64,000 nucleotides of DNA, from positions 124,001-188,000 of the forward strand of contig DATGZN010000094.1 of NCBI GenBank assembly GCA_035297145.1, given 5' to 3'. The position numbers and the translations under genes are program-made. How positions within the stretch are numbered: position 1 is the first letter of the stretch; each line of letters starts with the position of its first letter. This stretch comes from QHXW01 sp035297145. GTDB lineage: Bacteria; Acidobacteriota; Terriglobia; Bryobacterales; Bryobacteraceae. Below, in pieces: positions 44,334-53,325 of this stretch. The notes below the pieces were generated by a model. That model worked only from the letters and a program-made list of their open reading frames with translations. It was not told the DNA's origin and ran no database searches.

Positions 44334-45748
44334 TGCGCGGGAGCCGGGCTGCTCGCTCGCACTGCCCACGCCAGGACAAGAAAGTACACGGGCAGCACGC
44401 GCCAGTAGGTCAGCAAATCCGCCGAGAACATTTGAAAAATCTGACCCGCCCAAAAGCAAAACATCCAGGTTCCGAGGAAGGAAGCAGTCGGGCTGAAGTG
44501 GTGCGCGGCGCGCCAGGCGGTGCGCAGAATCACAACATGGAGCCAGATGAGCGCGGCCAGGCCGACGACGCCGGTTTCGATCAGCATGCTGAGATACATG
44601 TTGTCGCCTATCACCGTCTGGCCGATGTAGTCCGAATAGGGCAGGGTTTTGTAACCGATGCCGAAGATCGCGTGCCAGGGGTGGTCGGTCAGAAACTGCA
44701 CCAGCAGGCGCCAGCTTTCGAAACGGCCGGAGAAGATGGCTTCGCCGTAATCAAAGAAGTAGAGGACGGAGCCGGAGAGCCGCATCCAGGCGGTTTCCAC
44801 CAGTTGCGGTAGAAAGTAAAAGCTGGCGGCCGCTCCGGCGGCAATGGAAACTGCCAGCAGGGGAACGGCTCTTCGCCACGGGATACGCCCGCGATCGATC
44901 CAAGCGAGAGCCGCCAAGGCGACCATCAAATTGATGATCGACGAGCGTGAATACGAGAAAAGCAAAGCCGCGGAGAAAAGCACGCCGCCGGCGAACAGAG
45001 CCGGACGTGGCACGAAGGTGTCCTTGCGCGGGCGAGTAAAGGCGATAGCGATCATCACCAGAAAGAACGCGCAGAAATTGCCGAGCGTGCTGGCCTCGTA
45101 GAAGATTCCCTGGGCTCGGCGGTAGTACATGCCAGTATCGAGCCAGACGAACTGCGGACTGAAACCGGCGGGGGCGGGGAGCTGGTAGTAGAAATCCACG
45201 CAAGCGATCGCCGCGGAGATTGCAGCGGCATAGAAGAGCGGCTTTACCAGCGGCGGCGCGCCATCCGATGGCATGTAGGCCGTGAAGAAGAACAGGTAAA
45301 CGCCGATTCCGAACAACAGAACGCGCGCCACGGTCTGGAAGGCAAGGTCCGCTCCGGAATAGAGGGCGGCAAGACCGGCGCTGGCTAGGAGGATCAAGAA
45401 CAGACAAATGAAAGCACGCTCCAGCGGCCCGGCGGTAATGCGCCAATCGCGGAGGTAGAGTACGCCGGCGAACACGCCAAGCGCCGCGAACAGCAGCGCC
45501 GGGTGCGGACCGGAATCGCCGAGTGGAATGGGAAGCGGCGGCAACAGAATGGCCGCCGCGATGAAGGCGCCGGTCCAGCGATGTGGTTTGGCGAGCGTCC
45601 ACCATGCCACGGCCGCAAGCGCGAGTGGCGCGGCGAGCACCGCACTTGACGCAGGGGAGGGGGCGGCGGCCACGAGCGCGGCATATGCGCCGATGGCCAA
45701 CGAAACCAAGATCCAGCGCGGTGGGGAAAGGGTACGCGCGTCAATCAT
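44330..45748 (-). CDS. O-antigen ligase/polymerase family membrane protein
   Basis: 472 residues, very hydrophobic with about 11-13 predicted helices. The Wzy/WaaL-type segment is present: YSRSSIINLMVALAALAWI and LTDHPWHAIFGIGYKTLPY, ahead of the periplasmic loop TVIGDNMYLSMLIETGVVG. It would polymerise or ligate glycan repeat units on the periplasmic side. It overlaps the Wzz-like gene upstream by eight bases and the GT4 gene downstream by four. Confidence 0.87.
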   Translation of the reverse strand: MIDARTLSPPRWILVSLAIGAYAALVAAAPSPASSAVLAAPLALAAVAWWTLAKPHRWTGAFIAAAILLPPLPIPLGDSGPHPALLFAALGVFAGVLYLRDWRITAGPLERAFICLFLILLASAGLAALYSGADLAFQTVARVLLFGIGVYLFFFTAYMPSDGAPPLVKPLFYAAAISAAIACVDFYYQLPAPAGFSPQFVWLDTGMYYRRAQGIFYEASTLGNFCAFFLVMIAIAFTRPRKDTFVPRPALFAGGVLFSAALLFSYSRSSIINLMVALAALAWIDRGRIPWRRAVPLLAVSIAAGAAASFYFLPQLVETAWMRLSGSVLYFFDYGEAIFSGRFESWRLLVQFLTDHPWHAIFGIGYKTLPYSDYIGQTVIGDNMYLSMLIETGVVGLAALIWLHVVILRTAWRAAHHFSPTASFLGTWMFCFWAGQIFQMFSADLLTYWRVLPVYFLVLAWAVRASSPAPAQ

Positions 45749-46634
45749 TGACGGACTTAACGCGGGCGAGCGACGCGACCGGCCGTGGCGCCGCGGCGCG
45801 TTCCAGGCTGTAGTTGAATTCGAAGGTCACGTAAAGCAGCGACGCCGACAATGCCACCAGGATGGCGGCCAGGAGCATGAGCGGAACATTCGGGCGCGAA
45901 GGGCGCTGGGGCACGACTCCGGGGTCGATGACGTTCAGCCGTTCGCCACGGTAGCCGGTGGTTGCCTGCTCCATCTGCAATCGCTTCTCGGCAGCGGTCA
46001 AGGATTCCCGTGCCGCTTCCCGCTCGGCTTGCGCGGCATCCACTTTGGCCATGTGATCGGGCGCGGCGCTGGCAGGCTCCTCGGCGATCTGCGCCCAGCT
46101 ACGCTCGGCGCGCTCCAGTTTCGCGCGTGTTTCGTCCCACTGTCTTTTCGCATCGGCCAGCAGATCGCGTTCGGTACTCATCGTCACCTCACGCGCAAGC
46201 TTCACGGTTTGCTCGGCGATGTAGAGCGCGAGCGCCTGAGCCTCGCTCGGGTTGCGCAGGGTAGCCGAAATTTCGAGAACTCTCGTGTTACGCGGGATCG
46301 AGACCTTCAGGACCGAGCGTTTCAGTTTATCGATCGGCCCGGAATGCGGCAGTTTGAAGTGGTCGAGGGAATCGAGAAAAAGGCGATCGCCGGAGGCCAG
46401 CAGTTCATACGACTTCAGCGACTCCAAATAGACCGGGCTAACGGCCACAGCGACGCGCGGATCTGTGCCGGCCGGTGGCTCAATCATGATGCGGGCGGTG
46501 GCGGTGTATTCAGATGGCGTGAGAAGGGCGGCGAGAAATGCAAGGCCCGCGGCGGCGGCGCAAGCTACCGAGATCAGGCGCCAGCGCGTGCGCAAATGAT
46601 CGAAGTAGCGAAACGGCTCGAACGATTCCGGCAT
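45741..46634 (-). CDS. Wzz/GumC-like chain-length determinant
   Basis: 297 residues. A first membrane helix near 20-40 follows the RYFDHLRTRWRLI lead. A periplasmic coiled region has TPSEYTATARIMIEPPAGT, IPRNTRVLEISATLRNP and a long helical stretch. A Pro-rich segment (VVPQRPSRPNVPLMLLAAIL) leads into the last helix. No C-terminal tyrosine-kinase domain is present, so any BY-kinase must be encoded elsewhere. It sets polysaccharide length together with the overlapping polymerase gene. Only 30 bases separate its start from the divergent ligase gene. Confidence 0.87.
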   Translation of the reverse strand: MPESFEPFRYFDHLRTRWRLISVACAAAAGLAFLAALLTPSEYTATARIMIEPPAGTDPRVAVAVSPVYLESLKSYELLASGDRLFLDSLDHFKLPHSGPIDKLKRSVLKVSIPRNTRVLEISATLRNPSEAQALALYIAEQTVKLAREVTMSTERDLLADAKRQWDETRAKLERAERSWAQIAEEPASAAPDHMAKVDAAQAEREAARESLTAAEKRLQMEQATTGYRGERLNVIDPGVVPQRPSRPNVPLMLLAAILVALSASLLYVTFEFNYSLERAAAPRPVASLARVKSVND

Positions 46635-46664
46635 GGCACCCGCTTGTGGGATAGTGTAGCCGAT

Positions 46665-48491
46665 ATGGCGTTATGTCTATGGGCCATCGTAACGTTACTC
46701 CCGTTAATTCTGGCGCCGTACGTGCTTCTCTACTACGATGTTACACCCAAGATTGCCGTGATACTGGCGGGAGCGGCAGTGGCGGCGCTGCTGGCGTCGC
46801 GTGAGGCGCCGGTGCGATCGCCCATGCTGCGGGTATTCGGATTTGTTTTAGTGGCGCAAAGCGTGTGGCTGGCAATTGCAACAGCGGTTTCGAAGGACCG
46901 GGGGATCTCGTTAGGTGGGAGCGCGTGGCGGCGATACGGACTCATCACGCAGTCCGCCGTGCTGCTCCTGGCTTGGATTGTTGCGAGACACACCGCCGGC
47001 CGGCCCGAGCGCGTGCTGCATCTATTGCGCGCGATTGCAGTGGCGGGCTTTCCGATAGCGATTTACGGCATTCTGCAATATCTCGGCTGGGACCCCGTGA
47101 TTGACCCGAGCGCTTACCATGCCGGCGAAGGTCCGCTCGCTATCGTGCGGCCACCCAGCACGCTCGGGCATGCCAGCTATCTGGCGACCTACCTTCTTTC
47201 CGTGATTTTTGCGGGGGTGGCCCTGGTTCTGGTGGAGGAATCGCCGGTGTGGAGGATTCTCGGCGCGGCAGCGGGCGCCGTGGGGACGGCGGCGCTCATT
47301 CTAACGGGCACGCGCGCGGCGATCCTGGCATTGCTATGCGGGGCGATACTGCTAAGCGCCTGGTTGCGGCCTAAAATTGGGGCGCGCGAAATCGTCGCAG
47401 TTCTAGCCGCGGTCGCGTTGCTGGCCGGCTTCTATTTTTCTCCAGCTGGCCAGTTACTGCGCAGCCGCACGCGGTGGTCGATAGAGGATCCGGCAGGCGG
47501 AGGACGTCCGCTGCTATGGCGCGATTCGGTCCGCATGGCGGCGACACGCTGGCTAGTGGGATTCGGGCCGGAGACCTTTTCCATCTGGTTCCCGCGATTC
47601 CAATCAGCGGAACTGGCGCGTGCGTATCCGACGTTCTATCAGGAATCGCCACACAATATCTTCCTCGATGCGCTAGTGGACGAGGGTTTACCGGGCGCCG
47701 GAATATTTATCGCCGTCACGGCGGTGGGTTTTTACGCTGCATGGAAAGCGCGTGATAACAAGGTGACGAAGGTTCTGGGGGCCACGCTCGCAGCTTTGGT
47801 AGTGAGCCAGCAATTCACCGTATTCACGGCGACGACGGCGGTGTTTTTCTACATCACGGTCGCGTTGTTGGTGGCACAAACTTCAAAGGCGGAATATCTT
47901 CCGCTTGAGCGGCATCGAGCCGGGAGGATGATTGGCGCCGGCCTGGTGGCGCTCGTGTATCTTACGTTCTCGGGGGCGCTGGTTTACGTGGATGCGGGAC
48001 TGTCACGCGTGAACACTCTGGCTTATTTCGGCAGAATACGCGATGCCGTCGCCCGTTACCAGCAAGTAGAGCGCTGGCGCCCCCCCGGCATGCGGACGGA
48101 CTTATGGTATTCCCGTGCCATCGCGCGCGCCGCGCGCAAGTCGCCAAATCCAGCGGATGCGAGTCTGGCGCGGCAGCAAGGCCTGGAAGCCGCGAAGCGC
48201 GCTGCCGAGAACGCGGAGGAGCGCGAGAACGCCTGGCTCAACCTGGCGGTGTTTTACGGACGTCAAAACGATTACCCGCACACCGAACAAAGCCTGCGCG
48301 CGGCCATTGAGTGCGCTCCCAACAGCTACAAACCGCACTGGCTATTGGCGGAGGTGCTCTGGACGGGCAGGCGGTTGAGTGAAGCCAGCGTTGAGGCGGA
48401 GAAAGCGGCTGATTTGAACGGCGGCAAGGATCCGGAAGTCACCCGCACTTTGACACAGATTCGCGCAGCGCTTAAGAATTCCCAGTTGTGA
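46665..48491 (+). CDS. O-antigen ligase family protein with C-terminal TPR
   Basis: About 608 residues from ATG 46665. The open frame extends upstream to 45528, but that part is antisense to the Wzz-like and polymerase genes and has no family signal. About 10-12 membrane helices are followed by the signature LLWRDSVRMAATRWLVGFGP and ESPHNIFLDALVDEGLPG, typical of WaaL/Wzy proteins. After a final helix near 420-440 there are TPR-like helices (ENAWLNLAVFYGRQNDYPHT; YKPHWLLAEVLWTGRRLSEA). Likely ligates glycan or glycosylates proteins in the periplasm. Confidence 0.86.
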   Translation: MALCLWAIVTLLPLILAPYVLLYYDVTPKIAVILAGAAVAALLASREAPVRSPMLRVFGFVLVAQSVWLAIATAVSKDRGISLGGSAWRRYGLITQSAVLLLAWIVARHTAGRPERVLHLLRAIAVAGFPIAIYGILQYLGWDPVIDPSAYHAGEGPLAIVRPPSTLGHASYLATYLLSVIFAGVALVLVEESPVWRILGAAAGAVGTAALILTGTRAAILALLCGAILLSAWLRPKIGAREIVAVLAAVALLAGFYFSPAGQLLRSRTRWSIEDPAGGGRPLLWRDSVRMAATRWLVGFGPETFSIWFPRFQSAELARAYPTFYQESPHNIFLDALVDEGLPGAGIFIAVTAVGFYAAWKARDNKVTKVLGATLAALVVSQQFTVFTATTAVFFYITVALLVAQTSKAEYLPLERHRAGRMIGAGLVALVYLTFSGALVYVDAGLSRVNTLAYFGRIRDAVARYQQVERWRPPGMRTDLWYSRAIARAARKSPNPADASLARQQGLEAAKRAAENAEERENAWLNLAVFYGRQNDYPHTEQSLRAAIECAPNSYKPHWLLAEVLWTGRRLSEASVEAEKAADLNGGKDPEVTRTLTQIRAALKNSQL

Positions 48492-48574
48492 GGTTGTGGC
48501 CCTTCTTGGCCGGCATCGCCATTTGCGCCGGGCAACGGCACAAGCAATACTGTAGTCAGCGCGTTACTTCACAC

Positions 48575-49237
48575 ATGCCGTACAGGTGGGCTATCTGCGT
48601 TTTGCTCGGTTGCCTGGTGTTGCGGGCCGGCGCGGAGATCATTCGTTTCGATACCACTAAGCCGGGCTCGGTGCCCGCGGGCTGGACTGTGGTGACCCCA
48701 CATAATGGCGGCGCACCAAAATGGGAGGTCCGGCAGGACGCCAGCGCTCCCAGCAAACCCAACGTACTGGCTCAGGTCTCCGCCGACGGAACGGGCGGCC
48801 GCTTCCCGATGGCGATTTTCAACAAGGCGGACTACCGCGACGGCGAGCTGAGTGTGAAGTTCAAAACAGTAGCGGGGCGGGCGGATCAGGTGGCGGGCAT
48901 CGTGTGGCGCTACCGCGACCCGGACAATTACTACCTGGTACGTGCTAACGCTCTTGAGAACAATATCGTGATGTACCGGGTGCAGGACGGGCATTGGGTT
49001 CAATTGTCGCCACGGGGAAAGCCGCGCGAGACCTACGGCGTGCGCCACCGGATTCCGGCCCACACCTGGAGCATCTTGAAGGTCAGTTTCCGGAAATCAC
49101 GCTTCGAAGTTTATTTCGATCATCGTAAAGTCTTCGAGGCGGAGGATTCCGCTTTCGCGCAGCCGGGCAAAGTGGGGCTTTGGACCAAGGCCGACAGCGT
49201 CACGTATTTTGACGATTTCCAGTTTTCGGGAAAGTAA
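48575..49237 (+). CDS. Secreted LamG/DUF1080-like beta-sandwich protein
   Basis: About 220 residues from ATG 48575, which gives a signal peptide (WAICVLLGCLVLRAGA). A GTG at 48488 overlapping the upstream stop is an alternative and would add a second hydrophobic stretch. The body looks like a concanavalin-type sandwich of the DUF1080 kind: DGELSVKFKTVAGRADQVAG, WRYRDPDNYYLVRANALEN, HTWSILKVSFRKSRFEVYFD and KVGLWTKADSVTYFDDFQF. It probably binds or hydrolyses a carbohydrate. It follows the ligase gene closely. Confidence 0.75.
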   Translation: MPYRWAICVLLGCLVLRAGAEIIRFDTTKPGSVPAGWTVVTPHNGGAPKWEVRQDASAPSKPNVLAQVSADGTGGRFPMAIFNKADYRDGELSVKFKTVAGRADQVAGIVWRYRDPDNYYLVRANALENNIVMYRVQDGHWVQLSPRGKPRETYGVRHRIPAHTWSILKVSFRKSRFEVYFDHRKVFEAEDSAFAQPGKVGLWTKADSVTYFDDFQFSGK

Positions 49238-49279
49238 GCCTGGCAGGTTCTCAGTAGACGCTCTTCGTTCCCCCGACGG

Positions 49280-49308
49280 TTGACAAATCAGGCGTGTCGT
49301 TTTGAAAT
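49280..49308 (+). promoter_or_regulatory. Candidate sigma-70 promoter upstream of doxX-dedA
   Basis: TTGACA at 49280-49285, a spacer of exactly 17 bases and TGAAAT at 49303-49308, in the 140-base gap before the DoxX gene. It would drive both DoxX and the DedA-rhodanese gene. Seen by eye only. Confidence 0.5.
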
Positions 49309-49377
49309 CACTGGATCGGCTGATGGCTCGGGCGCATCCAAATGGGATAGGCGCTTCACCGGCAAGGGGGGAAGAGA

Positions 49378-49788
49378 ATGCAAAACGATCAGAAACGAGA
49401 TTTGGGCATCGCCGTTCTGCGCGTAGCGGCCGGCATTGTGTTTCTGGCGCACGGGGGCCAGAAAATTTTCGTGTTCGGCCTGAGCGGCGTGGGCGGGGCA
49501 TTTGCGCACATGGGATTTCCGATGCCGGCCATTCTCGGGCCATTTGTGGCTATTCTGGAGTTCGCCGGCGGGCTCGCGCTGGTTGCGGGCCTGCTTACGC
49601 GGTGGGTATCGATTCTGTTTGCCATCGAGATGGCGGTGGCCGTGCTGAAGGTGCATCTCGCGGCCGGGTTCTTCCTGCCGAGTGGTTTCGAGTTCGCGTT
49701 CACAATGTTTGCGGCGAGCGTCGCGCTGGCACTGGCCGGCCCTGGAGCGGCAGCGCTCGATCATCTAATCTTCAAAGGCGGCGCTTAG
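49378..49788 (+). CDS. DoxX family membrane protein
   Basis: 136 residues with four predicted helices and the DoxX features: LRVAAGIVFLAHGGQKIF, a Gly-rich FGLSGVGGAFAHMGFP loop and LEFAGGLALVAGLLTRW. The Shine-Dalgarno region GGGGGAAGAG precedes ATG 49378. Such proteins are linked to thiosulfate or respiratory redox reactions in several bacteria, and here the next gene, four bases away, encodes a rhodanese-fused DedA protein, which supports a role in sulfur or thiol redox at the membrane. Confidence 0.88.
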   Translation: MQNDQKRDLGIAVLRVAAGIVFLAHGGQKIFVFGLSGVGGAFAHMGFPMPAILGPFVAILEFAGGLALVAGLLTRWVSILFAIEMAVAVLKVHLAAGFFLPSGFEFAFTMFAASVALALAGPGAAALDHLIFKGGA

Positions 49789-49791
49789 CGG

Positions 49792-50748
49792 ATGGCTCAG
49801 GTTCTCGAATTCCTGCTGCGGCACGGCTATTGGGTGGTGTTCGCATTCGTGCTGGCCGAGCAGATCGGACTGCCGCTGCCGTCCACGCCTGTTTTGCTGG
49901 CAATGGGTGCGCTGGCGGGACTGGGGAAGATCTCGTTCTGGCAAGCGTTCGCGATAGGAATAGCGGCTTCGCTGATCGGCGACTGCTTGTGGTACTGGAT
50001 GGGCCGGAAGCGCGGCTACTCGGTACTTAATCTGTTGTGCCGCGTGGCGCTCGAACCGGATTCCTGTGTACGGCGCACGGAGAACGTGTTCTCGCGTTTC
50101 GGGGCGGGCGCGCTGGTGTTCGCCAAGTTCGTCCCGGGCTTGAGCACTGCGGCGCCGCCGCTCGCGGGCCTGTTCCGCATGCCGCTTTGGCGATTTCTGC
50201 TGAGCGATGGCGCCGGGGCGGCCCTCTGGGTAGGGGCATTCAGCCTGCTCGGATACCTGCTTCGCGAACAGCTCGAGGTGGCAGCGGAGTACGCCCTGGG
50301 CTTTGGCCGGTGGCTGGGGATCGGTGTTGTCGGCTTGTTTGCCGCTTACATTGTTTGGCACATCTGGCAGCGCCAGCGGTTTCTGCGTAAGTTGCGCATC
50401 GCGCGCATCTCGCCGGAGGAGTTGCTGCGAAAGCTCAACGCCGGTGAAAAGGTCATGATTGTGGATCTGCGCAATCCGCTGGACGTGCAAACTTCGGGCT
50501 CGAAACTGCCCGGCGCACTGCTCATGGCTCCCGGTGAATTGGAGGACCGGCATGCGGAGATCCCGCGCGATCGCGACATCATCCTTTACTGCACTTGACC
50601 AAACGAAGCCTCGAGCGCCCGTGCGGCGCTCCGATTAAACCGCCGTGGGATAAGGCGCGTGCGCCCACTCGCGGGCGGATTCACGGAGTGGCTCGAGCAC
50701 GGGCATCCGGTTGAGAAAGTGGGGGAAGTGGTGGTTGCGGGCGGGTAG
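49792..50748 (+). CDS. DedA-rhodanese fusion, predicted selenoprotein (UGA codon 269)
   Basis: Read through the in-frame TGA at 50596-50598 this is a 318-residue protein. Residues 1-200 are a DedA membrane protein (LPLPSTPVLLAMGALAG; GAGALVFAKFVPGLSTAAPP). From about 205 there is a rhodanese domain: IVDLRNPLDVQ, DIILYCT, then the UGA, then PNEASSARAALRL, VRPLAGGFTEW and HPVE, a complete rhodanese C-terminus in the same frame ending at TAG 50746-50748. The UGA lies two residues after the canonical catalytic Cys (C267-T-U269); homologues, as I recall, have Cys there. A hairpin downstream fits a bacterial SECIS. Without readthrough the protein would end at 268 residues inside the active-site loop. 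A pseudogene is the alternative. Confidence 0.82.
50611..50634 (+). promoter_or_regulatory. Candidate bacterial SECIS hairpin
   Basis: Seven perfect base pairs, GAGCGCC (50613-50619) with GGCGCTC (50625-50631), close a five-base loop CGTGC. Two more pairs (TC with GA, one bulged C) can extend it. The loop starts 21 nt after the UGA and has G at its second position, matching the general bacterial SECIS description: small apical loop with an early G, about 16-37 nt from the UGA. Confidence 0.7.
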
Positions 50749-50788
50749 TGGGCGAAACGCAACCCCCGGCCGGTGATAGAGTGTAGCG

Positions 50789-51202
50789 ATGATTAACCGG
50801 CGCCAGGCAATGCAGGCGTTTGCCGCAGCCGTTCCTGTGGGCCTAGCGGTTCCAGGATCTGCACAAGAACAACTGAAGCGGGTTCAGCTTACATCGCAAG
50901 ATCTGCCCAAAATGGATGGCGACAATCTGCTTGTGACCATCCAGCAATTGGAATATGCGCCAGGCGGAGCGAGTGACGCGCACCGCCATAACGGATGCAC
51001 ATTCGTCTACGTTCTCGAGGGCGCACTCGTGGCGCGGATCGACGACGGGCCAGAGAAGACCTACCGGGCGGGCGAGATGTTTTATGAGCCTCCGTTACAT
51101 CTGCATGCTGTTTCCAAGAACGCCAGCCAGACGGAATCTGCGAAATTCCTCGTTTTTCGCGTGATTGAGAAGGGCAAGCCCGGTACGGTCCCGGCGCAGT
51201 GA
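50789..51202 (+). CDS. Exported cupin-domain protein
   Basis: 137 residues. The N-terminus (INRRQAMQAFAAAVPVGLAV) is a probable Tat signal. The single cupin barrel shows GGASDAHRHNGCTFVYVLEG with the His ligands of motif 1 and GEMFYEPPLHLHAVSKN for motif 2. It may bind a metal and a small acid or sugar. First gene of a four-gene operon, overlapping the MFS gene by GTGA. Confidence 0.87.
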   Translation: MINRRQAMQAFAAAVPVGLAVPGSAQEQLKRVQLTSQDLPKMDGDNLLVTIQQLEYAPGGASDAHRHNGCTFVYVLEGALVARIDDGPEKTYRAGEMFYEPPLHLHAVSKNASQTESAKFLVFRVIEKGKPGTVPAQ

Positions 51203-52476
51203 CTGCGCCCGGGGCCTCCGTTCGTCCCACGCGCACGCGGCACGTTGTGCTTGCGCTCACCGTCGCGGCCTACATGATCACCTACATGGACCGCGTGAAT
51301 ATCGCGTCCACGGTGCCGCTCATTCAGAAAGAGCTGGGACTTTCCATGGTCACGATGGGCTGGATTCTCAGCTCGTTTCGTTGGGGGTATGCCCTGTTTC
51401 AGATTCCTGGCGGGTGGCTGGGTGACCGCATCGGGCCGCGGCGCGCGCTGGCCTTGATTGTGACCTGGTGGTCGCTGTTTACCTCGGCGACGGCGCTGGC
51501 GTGGAGCGCGGCTTCCATGGCGGCATTCCGATTCCTGTTCGGCATGGGGGAAGCGGGAGCGTTTCCGATCGCGACGCGCTCGCTATCGCGATGGATGCTG
51601 CCGGCGGAAAGAGGATTCGCTCAAGGAGTGACGCACGCGGGATCCCGGTTGGGCGCGGCGCTGACCCCTATCCTGGTGGTGAGGCTCATGCTCCACTACG
51701 GCTGGCGGGTGCCTTTCTACGTGTTCGGCGCTGCCGGACTGGTGTGGGCCGCGATCTGGTTTTGGTACTACCGCGACACACCGGCGGAGCACGCTTCGGT
51801 GAACACGGCGGAGCGGAGCCTGATCGAAACCTCGCTGGGTGGCGCGCGATCGGCCCGGACGCATTCGGTGCCGTGGCCGCAAATTCTAGGGAGCTCGACG
51901 CTGTGGACTCTCTCGGCGATGTACTTCTGCTATGCCTACTGCATCTCGGTCTATCTCGACTGGTTTCCAAAATATCTCAACCAGCATCGCGGCTTCGATC
52001 TCCAGCAGATGGGTTTCTACGCGAGCCTGCCGCTGCTCGCGGGCACCGGGGGCGACCTGCTCGGCGGCTGGCTGTCAGACCGCTGGGCGAAGGGCTCGGG
52101 AGGCCTGAAGAAGGCGCGCCGTGGCGTGGCAGTCGCCGGATTCCTAATAGCCGCGGGCGCCATTCTGCCGGCCACGTTTACGGGCAATCCGGTGGCCTCT
52201 GTCTGGTACACATGCGTTGCCGTTTTCGGGCTGGAGATCACGGTGGGCTGTTCCTGGGCGCTTCCGCTCGATATCGGCGGCGACTACGCCGGGTCGGTCT
52301 CGTCCGTCATGAACACCTGCGGTAACATAGGAGGCGCGATCTCGCCGGCGCTGCTGGCCTATCTGGTGCGGTCGTACGGTTGGAATGTGCCGTTCGTGGT
52401 GGCATCGGGGCTTTGCGTCGCGGCGGCGCTGCTATTTAGCGGTATCGATGCCACGCGTAAGATCTTTGCGGATTGA
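51199..52476 (+). CDS. MFS transporter, anion:cation symporter-like
   Basis: 425 residues with 12 predicted helices. The N-terminal block MITYMDRVNIASTVPLI and the loop GGWLGDRIGPRR resemble the ACS family (hexuronate, galactarate and tartrate carriers), followed by FGMGEAGAFPIATRSLSRWM. Likely proton-coupled uptake of a sugar acid or dicarboxylate. The GTG start overlaps the cupin stop, and the ferredoxin-like gene follows after three bases, so uptake and metabolism of the substrate are probably co-expressed. Confidence 0.9.
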   Translation: MTAPGASVRPTRTRHVVLALTVAAYMITYMDRVNIASTVPLIQKELGLSMVTMGWILSSFRWGYALFQIPGGWLGDRIGPRRALALIVTWWSLFTSATALAWSAASMAAFRFLFGMGEAGAFPIATRSLSRWMLPAERGFAQGVTHAGSRLGAALTPILVVRLMLHYGWRVPFYVFGAAGLVWAAIWFWYYRDTPAEHASVNTAERSLIETSLGGARSARTHSVPWPQILGSSTLWTLSAMYFCYAYCISVYLDWFPKYLNQHRGFDLQQMGFYASLPLLAGTGGDLLGGWLSDRWAKGSGGLKKARRGVAVAGFLIAAGAILPATFTGNPVASVWYTCVAVFGLEITVGCSWALPLDIGGDYAGSVSSVMNTCGNIGGAISPALLAYLVRSYGWNVPFVVASGLCVAAALLFSGIDATRKIFAD

Positions 52477-52479
52477 ATC

Positions 52480-53325
52480 ATGAGAATCGACCCCAATAAG
52501 TGCGTTGCCTGCGGAAACTGCACCTACGTTTGTCCGATGGGTGCGATCTATATTGACCCGGAGATCAAGCGCGCGACAGTGGACCGCAACGAGTGTGTGG
52601 AGTGCTATGCCTGCTTCAACGGATTGAGCCAGGAGCATCTGAACCCCACTCTGGTGCGCACGCTGCGCAAGCTGTTTCAGCTTGTGCGGCTACGCTTCGA
52701 TCCCGAGCCGGATGTCTGCCCCACCGCCGCTTTCGCGCCCGAGGACTTGCAATGGCCCCGCGTGGTACGGCGCGCATTTTCCGATCCGCGCGTGCCGCAT
52801 GAATCGACGGGAGTGCAGGGCCGCGGTACCGAAGAGGTCAAAACCAACGACGTGACCGGCCGCGTCAAAGAAGGGGAAGTGGGATTCACGATCGAATTCG
52901 GCCGGCCCGGCGTGGGCGTGTGGTTCCACGAGATCCAGAAAATGACTTGGGCGCTCGCGAGGGCGGGCGTGGCATTCGAGAAGAAGAATCCGATTACGTC
53001 GCTGATGACGGATGTCGCTTCCGGCACGCTGCGCGAGGATATTCTGGGCGAGAAGATTCTTTCGGCGATTGTCGAGATCAAAGTGCCTGTGGAGCGTACC
53101 GAGGAGATCATCCGGCTGGTGCGCGAGGTGGAAAAGCAAATTGACACGGTAGTCGCGCTAGGGATTGGTGCGCGCTGTGACGGCAACGGCGAAGAGAACG
53201 TTGTGGCGCCGATCCTGGAACGGTTGGGATATACATTGGAGCGGGCTAAGACCAACGCCGGGCTGGGCAGAATTACCAACGCAATTGAGGCGTCTAAACC
53301 GGAGCCGGCGGGGGCATTGCGATGA
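52480..53325 (+). CDS. Ferredoxin-domain protein of unknown function
   Basis: 281 residues. The N-terminus carries one complete 4Fe-4S motif (CVACGNCTYVCP). A second, incomplete one (CVECYACFNG) is followed by a Cys only much later, in DVCPTAAF. The remaining 190 residues include EVGFTIEFGRPGVGVWFHE and GARCDGNGEENVVAPILER. This two-part layout is not one I can name. It overlaps the next gene by four bases and the two probably form one enzyme or complex. Possible role: a redox subunit acting on the compound imported by the MFS protein. No signal peptide, so cytoplasmic. Confidence 0.75.
   Translation: MRIDPNKCVACGNCTYVCPMGAIYIDPEIKRATVDRNECVECYACFNGLSQEHLNPTLVRTLRKLFQLVRLRFDPEPDVCPTAAFAPEDLQWPRVVRRAFSDPRVPHESTGVQGRGTEEVKTNDVTGRVKEGEVGFTIEFGRPGVGVWFHEIQKMTWALARAGVAFEKKNPITSLMTDVASGTLREDILGEKILSAIVEIKVPVERTEEIIRLVREVEKQIDTVVALGIGARCDGNGEENVVAPILERLGYTLERAKTNAGLGRITNAIEASKPEPAGALR

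Noticed and set aside
45528..46664. Long 5' extension of the O-antigen ligase gene frame
   Set aside because: It is antisense to the Wzz-like and polymerase genes, which have clear family motifs, and shows none itself. ATG 46665 starts the membrane protein properly.
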